DNA of 64,000 nt from CAWBUW01 sp963792075 (GCA_963792075.1 CAWBUW010000007.1:806001-870000); one strand, 5' to 3'. Shown: positions 35,712 through 44,722, numbered from the stretch's first letter. Notes: generated by a model not told the origin, from the letters alone. Made by a program: numbers and translations.

Positions 35712-35804
35712 CTATCCGAAAATTATTTTGTGTTGTTTATCGGGCAGCGTAGCCGCCCGATAAACAACACAAAGAAATATTATTCGGATAGATACTAAAA
35801 GTAT
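35712..35804. repeat. bipartite inverted repeat between caa3 and ACIII operons
   Basis: Inner arms 35728-35745 and 35755-35772 match over 18 bases. Outer arms CTATCCGAA (35712-35720) and TTCGGATAG (35783-35791) match over nine bases and are separated from the inner arms by AT-rich stretches. A smaller repeat ATACT-AAA-AGTAT follows (35792-35804). It lies between divergent gene starts, where a terminator would not be expected. Confidence 0.75.
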
Positions 35805-35827
35805 ATCATGAGAAGACCCATTGCATT

Positions 35828-35855
35828 TTGACTATTCTTATGTTTGATGTATAAT
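35828..35855 (+). promoter_or_regulatory. promoter of the ACIII operon
   Basis: TTGACT (35828-35833), a 16-base spacer and TATAAT (35850-35855) make a near-consensus promoter with a start near 35862. The leader then has a GC-rich hairpin (35888-35900) just before the AAAAGGAG ribosome site. Confidence 0.8.
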
Positions 35856-35914
35856 TTTATTGGTTGACAGGCAAATACAGTGAATAAGCGGGGCCCCCGC
35901 CAAAAGGAGCCTTT

Positions 35915-36877
35915 ATGAAGCTTCAGTGGAATTACTGGTTGCTGTCAGTTTTCATCTTTGGCGTTGCGCTGACTCTTGCCTCTCAGGCGCAGGCGCAAGG
36001 GCAACCGCCCTCTGACCAGGAACTCGTTCAGGGGGCGTTGCTTTATGACAATTGGTATGCCGCCCTGGGTGTCAATCCGCCCTCCGGAGATATGCCCATC
36101 TGGTCTCGCCAGACAACAAACTCACGTTCTGGACCTGAGACCTGGCGGTGTGTGGAATGCCACGGCTGGGATTATCGCGGCGCCCAGGGGGCGTATGGCT
36201 CTGGTTCACACAAGACCGGCTTCCCCAGCTTGCTGGCGCTGGTAGCGGAAATGAGCACTGCCGACATCATCGCCCATTTACACGGCGATAAAGACCCCGC
36301 CCATGATTTCTCTGCTTACCTCGATGACCAGGCCCTGGCGGAGCTGGCCGCCTTCCTGAAATTCGGCATCCTCGAGGAAAGTCCCTATATCGACCCAGTC
36401 TCACTGCTGGTCATTGATGGCAATCTTGCCCAAGGCAAGCACCTTTATGAATCCACCTGTGTTAAATGCCATGGCATCGACGGCAAAAGCATCGTTTTCC
36501 GCACCGAGGGCATCGATGAGTACCTGGGTTCAATAGCCAATCGTGACCCCTGGCAATTCTTGCACCGCACACGTTTCGGCGCTGCTGGAACAACCATGCT
36601 GGTCGGACATACCCTGGGCCTCACCATCGAAGATGGGCGCGACATCTTGGCTTATGCCCAGGCTTTGCCGACTGGCGGCGAGATCCCTGCTCCCAGGTAC
36701 GAAGCCGGTCCCGTTCTAGACCCTACCCCCCTGCCGGGAAGCCCGGCCACCAACTGGGTTACCGGCATCCTGACCGGCCTGGGGGCGTTTGCCGGTGCCA
36801 TTGCTTATGCACTTGCTTTTATCGGCGGATTCATCCTGATTGGCTTCACCGTGGTCACACTGCTGCGCAAGCGCTAA
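35915..36877 (+). CDS. membrane-anchored diheme cytochrome c heading the ACIII operon
   Basis: The 320-residue protein has a cleavable signal (ending AQAQG), two CxxCH heme sites (CVECHGWDYRG and CVKCHGIDGKS, spaced about 100 residues) and a C-terminal membrane helix with a short basic tail. It is not one of the usual act products. As the first gene of the operon it could carry electrons from ACIII to the caa3 oxidase, or be an accessory electron entry point. AAAAGGAG precedes ATG 35915. Confidence 0.85.
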   Translation: MKLQWNYWLLSVFIFGVALTLASQAQAQGQPPSDQELVQGALLYDNWYAALGVNPPSGDMPIWSRQTTNSRSGPETWRCVECHGWDYRGAQGAYGSGSHKTGFPSLLALVAEMSTADIIAHLHGDKDPAHDFSAYLDDQALAELAAFLKFGILEESPYIDPVSLLVIDGNLAQGKHLYESTCVKCHGIDGKSIVFRTEGIDEYLGSIANRDPWQFLHRTRFGAAGTTMLVGHTLGLTIEDGRDILAYAQALPTGGEIPAPRYEAGPVLDPTPLPGSPATNWVTGILTGLGAFAGAIAYALAFIGGFILIGFTVVTLLRKR

Positions 36878-36912
36878 GTCTGTGGGATCACTTCACCTTC
36901 TTAGGAGCTTTC

Positions 36913-37488
36913 ATGCTGAGTATAATCCAGAAATTGAACCTCTTCGAGCGGGCCAAGACGCTGGTAAAAAAGCCCGTTTTTTGGGCGGCGATTGGATTGG
37001 TGGTGTTCCTGGCCAGCAGTGGCGCTACCTATGGGGTTTGGTACTCCCAACAGCCGCCCATTCAGCCGATCGCCTTCAACCATCAGATCCATGTAGAACT
37101 GGGAGTGCAGTGCCTGTACTGTCACCCAGGCGCCTGGCGTTATGCCTCAGCCGGGCTGCCAACCAGTGCCAAGTGTTGGGGCTGCCACCAGCAGATCCCG
37201 GTCAAGAAAGGTGCTCAGCAAGTCCTGGCCGACTACGTTGCCAGCGGTGAGTCCATCCCCTGGGTGCCCGTGGCTATCCTGCCCGATTTCGTCTATTTCA
37301 ATCACCGGCCCCATATCGCTGCAGGGGTGAACTGTGAAACCTGTCACGGCGAGGTCAGTCGCATGCGGACCGCCGAGCCGCAAAAAGAGATGAACATGGG
37401 CTGGTGTTTGAACTGCCACCGCACGCGCGCCGGGAGCGATCAGGTCAAGCTGACCAAGCTGACGGACTGCTCTACCTGCCATCGTTAA
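36913..37488 (+). CDS. actA: ActA, pentaheme cytochrome c of alternative complex III
   Basis: The 191-residue protein has one N-terminal membrane helix and five CxxCH motifs: CLYCH, CWGCH, CETCH, CLNCH and CSTCH. Additional His residues (FNHQIHVE, FNHRPHIA) suit bis-His ligation. Heme number, size and position immediately before the ActB genes identify ActA. In ACIII it receives electrons from the iron-sulfur subunit and passes them to the monoheme cytochrome or oxidase in the periplasm. Confidence 0.94.
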   Translation: MLSIIQKLNLFERAKTLVKKPVFWAAIGLVVFLASSGATYGVWYSQQPPIQPIAFNHQIHVELGVQCLYCHPGAWRYASAGLPTSAKCWGCHQQIPVKKGAQQVLADYVASGESIPWVPVAILPDFVYFNHRPHIAAGVNCETCHGEVSRMRTAEPQKEMNMGWCLNCHRTRAGSDQVKLTKLTDCSTCHR

Positions 37489-37515
37489 AAATTGATCGAT
37501 CTTAGAGGAAGCCTT

Positions 37516-39750
37516 ATGAGTGAGCAGTTGACCAGGCGAGATTTTCTCAAAATTGCGGGTGCGGGATCGGTCGCTTCAGCCATCCTCACCGGCTGCGGAC
37601 CGGCTTCGCGCTATGTGACCCGCAAACCCTATACTCAAATGCCAGAATATACCTATAACGGTCGCAGCACCTTTTACGCCACAACCTGCCGGGAATGCCC
37701 GGCCGGCTGCGGAATCGTGGTACGCACCATGCAAGGCCGGGCGCTGAAAGTAGAAGGCAACCCGAACCACCCACTCAACCAGGGCAAGACCTGCGCCCGC
37801 GGCCAGGCCAGCTTGCAAGGTCTGTATAACCCTGACCGGATCACCGGCCCATTACTGCAAACAGGGCGCGGTAGCGGCAGCTTTAGCGAGCTCACCTGGG
37901 AACAGGCTGTAGCAGTTGTCCAGCAGGCGATTTCGCAAAACAAACCAGGTGAGATCGGCTTCTTGCTTGGGCCGGCCCCAGACCACCTGTACGACCTTAT
38001 CCTCCAGCTCACCCAGGCTTTAGGCGCACCAATTCCAGTACGCTACAGCGCTTTCGAGCTGTTCGAAGCTCGCGCCACCCTGTCCAAAGCGCTCCAGCAT
38101 CTATCCGACCAGAGCACGCCGCCTGCCTCAGACTCGCTGCCGTTCTTCGACCTGTCGAACGCTGATGTAGCTTTTTCATTTGGGGCGAACTTCCTGGAAA
38201 CTTACCTGTCGCCCATGGCTTACAGCCGCGGCTTCAGCCAGATGCGCCAGGGACACCCAGGCCGCCGCGGCTATCTGGTGCAGTTCGAAGCCCGTCTCTC
38301 CCAGACCGCTGCCGCGGCCGACGAATGGATTCCCATCCGGCCGGGAGGCGAGGTCCAGCTTGCTCAGGCCTTGGGGCGGCTCGTGGCCGAACGGCGTGGC
38401 GGGGCCATCCCGCCTGCATACGCTGACATCGATGTGGCTCAGGCAGCACAGGCTTGCGATGTGGCTGAAGAGCGCCTGCGCCACCTGGCCGGAGTATTTG
38501 CCGGCGCTGAACATCCCTTAGCCATCCCTGGAGGCAGCGCCTTGGGACAGACTAGCGGCCTGGAAGCCGCCGAAGCGATCCTGGCCCTCAACGCGCTGGT
38601 GGGTAACTTCGGGAAAACCGGGGGAGTCCTCTGGGTGCCCTCCCTACCGGTGCCTGCCAGCAGGCCACCCTCAGGTAATACCTCAAGCATCGCCGGGCCG
38701 CACGCTCCCAGCACCCTGCTCGAGCTGAACGAATTGGTGAGCCGTATGAAAGCGGGCCGGGTAAAGGTCTTGTTCGTGCATGGCGCTAATCCGCTCTTCG
38801 AGCTGCCAGCCGCCCTCGATTTTAGCGCCGCGCTGGCCAATGTGGCACAGGTGATTTCCTTTGCCTCTTTCCCCGATGAAACCGCCCAGCAGGCCGATTA
38901 TATTTTCCCCGACCACACTGCGCTGGAATCCTGGGGCTACCAACAGGTCGCCACCGGCAGCGACCGGCCGGTTATTTCAGGCGCTCAGCCGGTGGTGGCG
39001 CCGTATTACAATACCCGCGCCTCCGCCGATGTGTTCTTGGCCGCCATTCAGGCGCAAGGGAGCAGCCTGGCTTCCGCTTTGCCTTTCAAAGACGAAGTCG
39101 AATTCATCCGAAATTCACTGCTCGGCCTGGTGCAGGCCGACGGGTTCTTTAAGGCCAGCGAGATCAACACTTTCTGGGCACAGTGGCAGCAATACGGGGG
39201 CTGGTGGCCGACCTCGCCGAGTCTGTCAGGCCCAAGTGCTGCGCCGGTGCTTAACCTCGCCCTGACCGCTGCCGCGGCCCAGTTCGACGAAGGCGAATTT
39301 TACCTGGCAGCTTACCCATCGCCTATCTTGGGTGATGGCACAGGGGCAAACAAGCCCTGGCTGCAAGAGACCCCCGACCCGACGACCACGGTGCTATGGA
39401 ATTCGTGGCTCGAGATCAACCCTGAGACCGCCGCCGAACTGGGCATGGCCGATGACGATGTTGTACGCGTGATCTCACCGTATGGCGAATTGGAAGCAGT
39501 GGTCTACCTCTACCCGGCCATCCGCCGCGATACGGTCGGCATTCCCTTTGGCCAGGGGCACACCGCCTACGGGCGCTATGCCAAAGATCGCGGCGCCAAC
39601 CCGGCCCGCCTGTTTGGGCTCAAGTTTAACGGGGCCGGAGACCTGGCTTTCGGCGCGACCAAAGTGCGCCTGGAGAAAACCGGCCGTCAATATCCGCTCT
39701 CCCGCTCCGAGAGTCGCATTGGCGTTTATGGCAAGGGACTGAATAAATAA
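37516..39750 (+). CDS. actB: ActB1, molybdoenzyme-like subunit of ACIII
   Basis: The 744-residue protein starts with a twin-arginine signal (TRRDFLKIAGAG followed by a hydrophobic stretch and a Cys). The mature part is a molybdopterin-oxidoreductase-like fold. An N-terminal motif CRECPAGCG plus KTCARGQ supplies four cysteines that could hold a [4Fe-4S] cluster. No residue is obvious as a Mo ligand; in characterised ACIII this domain lacks molybdopterin. Family knowledge: ActB is usually one chain joining this domain to a ferredoxin domain; here the two are separate genes 13 bases apart. ATG 37516 has GAGGAA upstream. Confidence 0.9.
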   Translation: MSEQLTRRDFLKIAGAGSVASAILTGCGPASRYVTRKPYTQMPEYTYNGRSTFYATTCRECPAGCGIVVRTMQGRALKVEGNPNHPLNQGKTCARGQASLQGLYNPDRITGPLLQTGRGSGSFSELTWEQAVAVVQQAISQNKPGEIGFLLGPAPDHLYDLILQLTQALGAPIPVRYSAFELFEARATLSKALQHLSDQSTPPASDSLPFFDLSNADVAFSFGANFLETYLSPMAYSRGFSQMRQGHPGRRGYLVQFEARLSQTAAAADEWIPIRPGGEVQLAQALGRLVAERRGGAIPPAYADIDVAQAAQACDVAEERLRHLAGVFAGAEHPLAIPGGSALGQTSGLEAAEAILALNALVGNFGKTGGVLWVPSLPVPASRPPSGNTSSIAGPHAPSTLLELNELVSRMKAGRVKVLFVHGANPLFELPAALDFSAALANVAQVISFASFPDETAQQADYIFPDHTALESWGYQQVATGSDRPVISGAQPVVAPYYNTRASADVFLAAIQAQGSSLASALPFKDEVEFIRNSLLGLVQADGFFKASEINTFWAQWQQYGGWWPTSPSLSGPSAAPVLNLALTAAAAQFDEGEFYLAAYPSPILGDGTGANKPWLQETPDPTTTVLWNSWLEINPETAAELGMADDDVVRVISPYGELEAVVYLYPAIRRDTVGIPFGQGHTAYGRYAKDRGANPARLFGLKFNGAGDLAFGATKVRLEKTGRQYPLSRSESRIGVYGKGLNK

Positions 39751-39763
39751 TAAGGATAGCACA

Positions 39764-40492
39764 ATGACAGAAAGCAAAGAGGCTGAGCATAAATGGGGAC
39801 TGGTTGTCGACCAGGATCTGTGCACCGGTTGCCAGGCCTGCGTTACCGCCTGCGCCATGGAGAACAACCTTTCATTTGTGGGTGAGACAGATGCCGGCTA
39901 CGGGCGATCCATGCACTGGCTGAGGGTTGAACGCTTTTGGGAAGGCGAATATCCCAAGGTGAAGAACACTCCCTTCCAGCCGGTCATGTGCCAGCAATGC
40001 GCCGCGGCTCCCTGTGAGCCGGTTTGCCCGGTGTTTGCCTCAGTGCACAGCCAGGCCGAACAGATCAATCTGCAGGTCTATAATCGCTGCGTGGGGACGC
40101 GCTACTGCGGAAACAACTGTCCTTACCAGGTGCGCGTCTTCAACTGGCGCGATTGGGAGCGCCCCGACCCGCTGACCAACCAGCTCAACCCCAGCGTCAC
40201 CGTCCGGCGCCGCGGTGTTATGGAGAAATGCACCTTCTGTGTGCAGCGCATCATCCAGGCTGAAGACAACGCCAGGGCCGAGGGGCGTGAAATGGCCGAT
40301 GGCGAGGTGCTCACTGCCTGCGTCCAGGTTTGCCCCACCAATGCGCTCGTTTTTGGCCGCTTGGACGACCCACACAGCCGGGTTGCGGCATTGGTACAGA
40401 ATGGTCGGGCGGTCCAATTGCTTGAAGAGCTTGGCGCTAATCCAAGCGTGACCTATTTGAAGGGAGGCGCCAATTATGGCTACCTCGCCTGA
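39764..40492 (+). CDS. actB: ActB2, ferredoxin-like iron-sulfur subunit of ACIII
   Basis: The 242-residue protein has four cluster-binding motifs: CTGCQACVTAC, CQQCAAAPCEPVC, CVGTRYCGNNC and CTFC/CVQVC. In the third the second Cys is Thr, which predicts one [3Fe-4S] and three [4Fe-4S] clusters, as known for ActB. It has no signal of its own; export with the Tat-dependent ActB1 as partner is likely. Its last 17 bases overlap the ActC gene, indicating coupled translation. Confidence 0.93.
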   Translation: MTESKEAEHKWGLVVDQDLCTGCQACVTACAMENNLSFVGETDAGYGRSMHWLRVERFWEGEYPKVKNTPFQPVMCQQCAAAPCEPVCPVFASVHSQAEQINLQVYNRCVGTRYCGNNCPYQVRVFNWRDWERPDPLTNQLNPSVTVRRRGVMEKCTFCVQRIIQAEDNARAEGREMADGEVLTACVQVCPTNALVFGRLDDPHSRVAALVQNGRAVQLLEELGANPSVTYLKGGANYGYLA

Positions 40493-41909
40493 GGCGCTCG
40501 GACACGCCCACTACCACGCCGGTCAAGAAGACCCCACCGAGCACCTGTTGCTTGACCCCAGGCCGCGCGGCGAAATGAATGCGATGGTAATGGAAGCCAT
40601 GCAAACCACATCCAGGAAGTTTTGGGCGACAACGGTCTTCTTGGGCCTGGTCGTGCTGATCTGCCTGTTTGTCGTCTGGGGCTACTTGATTGCAGAAGGT
40701 CTTGGCGTCGCCGGGGTTAACCGCCCGACTTTCTGGGGCATTTTTTTGGTCAATACCGTTTTCTGGATCGGCATCAGCCATGCCGGCACCTTTGTTTCGG
40801 CTTTATTGCGCGTCTTCAAGGCCGAGTTTCGGCGACCTTTCACTCGCGCTGCCGAGCTGATGACCACCTTCGGCCTGGTTCAAGCCGGTTTGAGCATCTT
40901 CATGCACATGGGGCGGGTATGGCTCTCATATTGGCTCATGCCCTATCCTAACGAGCGCGGATTGTGGCCTAATTTCCATTCGCCGCTGGCCTGGGACTTT
41001 CTGGCGATCAACACTTACTTGCTTGCCAGCACAATGTATCTCTTTCTGCCACTCATCCCTGATCTGGCCATGGCGCGTGACCGTTCAACCGGCTGGCGCC
41101 GCCTGTTTTACCGCCTGCTGGCCCTGGGTTTTCGCGGTACCGAAGGCGAATGGACTCATTTGCGCACAGCGATGAACATTTTTGCCTTTGCGATCCTGCC
41201 GGTTATGTTCTCGGTCCACACCATCGTCTCCTGGGACTTTGCTGCCGCTACCCGGCCCGGCTGGTCTTCAACCATATTCGGGCCTTATTTTGTTATCGGC
41301 GCGCTGCAATCCGGCATTGCCGCCGTGGCAATGGTGTTGGTGGTAGTGCGGGCGACGATGAAAAATATGAAGTACTTCATCCGCCCCGAACACTTCGACG
41401 CGCTGGGCAAGCTGATGTTGGTTGTCTCGATGACGTGGGCCTATTTCTTCTTCAACGACTTCCTGGTGCAGTGGTACAACGGGGATAAATTCACCCACAT
41501 TTTGCTCGAATGGCACGAGACCGGGCCGCAGAGTTGGATCTGGTTCTTGATGTTGTTTTGCAACATTGTTGTCCCCTGGCTGCTACTGTGGAACAAGCGC
41601 ATCCGCTCGAATCCAGGCCTGTTGTTCACCATCGGCTTGCTAATCAATGTTGGCATGTGGTTCGAGCGCTACGTCATCATCCCGATGTCGCTGACGATCA
41701 ATCGCATGCCCTATACCTGGAGGATATACAAACCCGGCGTTGAGATCCCCCTCAGTATAGGTACTCTGGCCTTTTTCATCCTGCTCTACATGCTCGCCTC
41801 ACGTCTGGTGCCTCTGGTTCCGGTCTGGGAAGTTCAAGAAGGCCAGATGGCCCATCGACTGCGCAAGGTTGGCAAGGCGCATGTGACCACGGTCAGCGAG
41901 CTGGAATAG
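40476..41909 (+). CDS. actC: ActC, NrfD/PsrC-type quinol-oxidising membrane subunit
   Basis: This 477-residue protein has about ten membrane helices with conserved acidic and aromatic positions (FWGIFLVNTVFWIGISHAGTFVSALL, MHMGRVWLSYWLMPYPNERG, YFFFNDFLVQWYNGD). It matches the NrfD-like quinol-binding subunits. In ACIII ActC oxidises menaquinol on the periplasmic side and may take part in proton translocation. It is the only NrfD-type protein in this operon. ATG 40476 lies within the end of ActB2. Confidence 0.93.
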   Translation: MATSPEALGHAHYHAGQEDPTEHLLLDPRPRGEMNAMVMEAMQTTSRKFWATTVFLGLVVLICLFVVWGYLIAEGLGVAGVNRPTFWGIFLVNTVFWIGISHAGTFVSALLRVFKAEFRRPFTRAAELMTTFGLVQAGLSIFMHMGRVWLSYWLMPYPNERGLWPNFHSPLAWDFLAINTYLLASTMYLFLPLIPDLAMARDRSTGWRRLFYRLLALGFRGTEGEWTHLRTAMNIFAFAILPVMFSVHTIVSWDFAAATRPGWSSTIFGPYFVIGALQSGIAAVAMVLVVVRATMKNMKYFIRPEHFDALGKLMLVVSMTWAYFFFNDFLVQWYNGDKFTHILLEWHETGPQSWIWFLMLFCNIVVPWLLLWNKRIRSNPGLLFTIGLLINVGMWFERYVIIPMSLTINRMPYTWRIYKPGVEIPLSIGTLAFFILLYMLASRLVPLVPVWEVQEGQMAHRLRKVGKAHVTTVSELE

Positions 41910-41927
41910 CCCTAAAAGGAGGCGCAT

Positions 41928-42452
41928 ATGTCTGAAACTACTACCTTGCTTGCGCTCTTTGCCGACATCGACCCCGCCGCCGAGGCGTTGGATAAGCTGT
42001 GCGCCCTGGGCCTGGCCGATGACCAGATGAATGTGATCTCGGGCATTCCGGTAACTGAGTCCATGTTAGGGCGTCCCCATCAGTGGTCGAATGTGCCGCG
42101 CCTGGCCCTGGGCGGAGCAGTGGCCGGCTTCATGGTCGGCTTGCTCTTTGCCTTCGGCACACCGCTTATGTATCCGATTCAGGTGGGCGGACAGCCGCTG
42201 GTCCACGGCGTGCCAGGCGCGGTGGTGATATTCGAGATGACCATGCTGGGCTTGCTGGTCAGCACATTTGTAGGTGTTTTCCTCGATAGCCGCTTCCCGT
42301 CCTATACTCCTAAAGAATATGTGGCTGAGATCAGTGATGGCAAGATCGCTGTCCTGTTCAACTGTCCGCCCGAAGCCCAGGCCGAATTTATCGCTGCCAT
42401 GGCCAGCCTGGGGGCTGAATCGGTCACGTTGGCAGAGGCGCAAAAACTATGA
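41928..42452 (+). CDS. actD: ActD, DUF3341 membrane protein of ACIII
   Basis: The 174-residue protein has an N-terminal ferredoxin-like alpha/beta part (LLALFADIDPAAEALDKL), two membrane helices (about residues 60-80 and 95-120) and a C-terminal extension with FPSYTPKEYVAEISDGKI. This is the DUF3341/ActD layout. It is a structural subunit with no cofactor. AAGGAGG lies seven bases before the ATG. Its TGA overlaps the ActE start in an ATGA. Confidence 0.92.
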   Translation: MSETTTLLALFADIDPAAEALDKLCALGLADDQMNVISGIPVTESMLGRPHQWSNVPRLALGGAVAGFMVGLLFAFGTPLMYPIQVGGQPLVHGVPGAVVIFEMTMLGLLVSTFVGVFLDSRFPSYTPKEYVAEISDGKIAVLFNCPPEAQAEFIAAMASLGAESVTLAEAQKL

Positions 42453-42943
42453 TACGCCGTTTACTGCCCTTGCTTGGCCTGGCTGTTATTTTGGGCGGCA
42501 CACTGCTCCTGTTCTCCTACGACGTGATCAAGATTGACTGGATTGTCTTCATGGAGATCCAGCCATCGTTCAAGGCCATGGAAGAACCCCGGCCGGTCCC
42601 CGTCAACTCCATTCCAGTGGAGGGTGCTGCCTACGTGCCGGGCATGGGCGCGCCCCTCAACCCGATTGCCGTGGACGAAATATCGCTGGAGCGCGGCGCT
42701 CAATTATACAGCGTCAACTGTTCGCACTGCCACGGACGAACGGCCAAGGGAGATGGGCCAATCAGCAACTTCTTCAACTTCAAGCCGGCAGATCTCACCA
42801 GCCCGGCCGTACAAAACTTGAGCGATGGAGCGATTTTCATGGTGATGTCGAACGGTGTTCCCAACCGTATGCCCGCTCTGAATGAGAACCTGACCGTGCG
42901 CGATCGCTGGGACGTGGTGAATTATTTGCGTAGCTTGAAATGA
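42449..42943 (+). CDS. actE: ActE, monoheme cytochrome c of ACIII
   Basis: The 164-residue protein has an N-terminal membrane helix, one heme site (CSHCHGRTAKGDGP) and a Met ligand region (NRMPALNENL). Size, single heme and position after ActD identify ActE, which passes electrons from ActA to the oxidase. Translation is coupled to ActD through a four-base overlap. Confidence 0.93.
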   Translation: MIRRLLPLLGLAVILGGTLLLFSYDVIKIDWIVFMEIQPSFKAMEEPRPVPVNSIPVEGAAYVPGMGAPLNPIAVDEISLERGAQLYSVNCSHCHGRTAKGDGPISNFFNFKPADLTSPAVQNLSDGAIFMVMSNGVPNRMPALNENLTVRDRWDVVNYLRSLK

Positions 42944-42967
42944 CGCGCCCAAAAGTTGAGAGACCGT

Positions 42968-43615
42968 ATGAAAAATGACTTCAAAACCTACATGCTGCTC
43001 CTGGTCTTTGGCCTGCCAGTGCTTCTCCTCTTCTACATCGGGGCATTATATTTCGGAAACTGCGGCTTCAGCGGTGACTGCTCTCAGGCCAGCCTGGCCC
43101 CCATTATCCACACTCCCATCCCCACCCTTATTCCGGCCGCCATGCCTACCCTCAATCTGAGCGCCGGCCTCACCGAGCGAAATCAATGCACAGTGAGCGC
43201 CCTAACCCTTCTGGCTGCCTGGGTAACGAGTGGGTATTCTGATAATGTTCCTTTCGAATTCACCGATCTGAGCGGTACGCTCTGCACAGGGACATTTAAC
43301 GACGTTCAGCGTTTGTTCACCGAAGCCAACCTGTGGTACAACGGGGCGCTGCCCTGCGCTTCGTGCCATAATTCGGACCTGGCAAATGCAGCCATGCAAA
43401 TGGACCTGAGCAGTTATGCCGGCATCCTGGCCGGCTCACGGCGGACCTCTCCCGAAACGAAGGGCCAGGATATCCTGGGCGGCGGAAATTGGGAGGCGTC
43501 TAAGCTCAATGACATGCTCTTTATCAGCCAGCTCATGCCACTGGGCCGTACTCCCGGTGCTGTCCCCCCCGAGGGTCCCACCTTGCTCGCCGGCAGTCCC
43601 AAACCCGCACCTTAG
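42968..43615 (+). CDS. membrane-anchored monoheme c-type protein at the end of the ACIII operon
   Basis: The 215-residue protein has one N-terminal membrane helix and a periplasmic domain with a single CxxCH (CASCHNSDLANAAMQMDLSSY). The heme site stands about 65% along the chain, unlike ActE. An extra Cys pair (QCTVSALTLL, GTLCTGTF) may form a disulfide. I cannot match it to a named act product. It may cap electron transfer or fill the role of a missing subunit. ATG 42968 follows GAGAG; an in-frame TTG lies at 42956. Confidence 0.72.
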   Translation: MKNDFKTYMLLLVFGLPVLLLFYIGALYFGNCGFSGDCSQASLAPIIHTPIPTLIPAAMPTLNLSAGLTERNQCTVSALTLLAAWVTSGYSDNVPFEFTDLSGTLCTGTFNDVQRLFTEANLWYNGALPCASCHNSDLANAAMQMDLSSYAGILAGSRRTSPETKGQDILGGGNWEASKLNDMLFISQLMPLGRTPGAVPPEGPTLLAGSPKPAP

Positions 43616-43628
43616 CTTTTCTAGAAAT

Positions 43629-43671
43629 AAGAAAACGCCTGCCGAACCTGAGGTTCGGCAGGCGTTTTCTT
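43629..43671. terminator. bidirectional terminator between ACIII operon and UbiA gene
   Basis: Perfect 21-base arms (43629-43649 and 43651-43671) flank a single central base. TTTTCTT runs in both directions serve the two convergent transcripts. Confidence 0.88.
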
Positions 43672-43681
43672 ATTTAAATCC

Positions 43682-44722
43682 CTATCTCACAGGCCAAAAA
43701 CCGCTCAAGAACACACGCAACAGTGTATCGGCCAGCAGCCCCAGGATGAAAAGGCCGCCGAACAGGCGGTTATGATGGAAGGTAAAGGCCGAAAACCAGG
43801 TTGGCCATGCCGGAAAGCCCTCCGGCGGGGCTGCAGGGCGCGGCTTACCAAGCGCTCCCAGAGCGAACAACAAACGCTTGCCTGCCAGGAGGACGATCAG
43901 CATGACAGGGGTGAAGTAACGCGGCACGAAGATCAGGTAGATAATGACAGCATACAGGCTCACGAGAACAGCCATATTGAGATAACGGGCTGCTTTCTCG
44001 CCCACTCTCACCGGGAGCGTGCCCACACCTTTCTGCTTATCGGCATCGAGCTTGTCAATGTGTTTGCCAATGTTGATGCTGGCCACACTCAACCCGAAAG
44101 GTGCTCCGGCAAGGGCCACGTTCCAGACATTACCTGTCCAGCCTTTCGCCAGGACAATGTATACGCTCGCCACCATGATCGGCCCCCAGATCAAAAAGAT
44201 CGCCAGCTCGCCCACCCCCAGATACTTGAGCGGGTAGGTGTAAAACAACAGCGCCAGCGCCCCGAAGATTATCAGGCCGATCACATACGGGGAGAAGCTC
44301 GTGTAGAACATAGCAAAAACACCTGCCAGCATCGCCAGGGCGCCGCTGGCCACGAACCAGCGCAGTTGCTGAGTATTCGTCCAAAAGCCCTGCACCAGTG
44401 GATGGACACCGTACTGGGTACGAAAATAATTATCCTTATCCACCCCGCGGCTGAAATCGATATAATCGTTAAGCAGGTTGTTCGTGCCATGAGCAATGAA
44501 CAAGCCAATAGTGACCACCAACCAGGGCAGCAAGGCAAAATAGCCATCGCGCCAGGCCAGAAGCCCGGCGATGATGCAGGTATAGATCGTCACCATGGTC
44601 ACCCCCGAGCGCGTGGCGATGAACCATTTGGAGAATACGTCCAACTGGTTCCATTCCGCTTTGCTGTCCATCTTGACCAGGGTCCACAGAGCCCTTTTCC
44701 ACATTGCAAAATTGATTGTCAT
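43682..44722 (-). CDS. UbiA-family prenyltransferase (MenA-like)
   Basis: The 346-residue protein has eight or nine membrane helices and both Asp-rich motifs of the UbiA superfamily: NNLLNDYIDFSRGVD and DKLDADKQKGVGTLP. They hold Mg and the prenyl diphosphate. Within the family it is closest in feel to 1,4-dihydroxy-2-naphthoate polyprenyltransferases, which would supply menaquinone to ACIII, but the acceptor cannot be fixed from sequence. ATG 44722 has AGGAGG four bases upstream; in-frame codons further upstream overlap glmS and are not used. Confidence 0.87.
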   Translation of the reverse strand: MTINFAMWKRALWTLVKMDSKAEWNQLDVFSKWFIATRSGVTMVTIYTCIIAGLLAWRDGYFALLPWLVVTIGLFIAHGTNNLLNDYIDFSRGVDKDNYFRTQYGVHPLVQGFWTNTQQLRWFVASGALAMLAGVFAMFYTSFSPYVIGLIIFGALALLFYTYPLKYLGVGELAIFLIWGPIMVASVYIVLAKGWTGNVWNVALAGAPFGLSVASINIGKHIDKLDADKQKGVGTLPVRVGEKAARYLNMAVLVSLYAVIIYLIFVPRYFTPVMLIVLLAGKRLLFALGALGKPRPAAPPEGFPAWPTWFSAFTFHHNRLFGGLFILGLLADTLLRVFLSGFWPVR

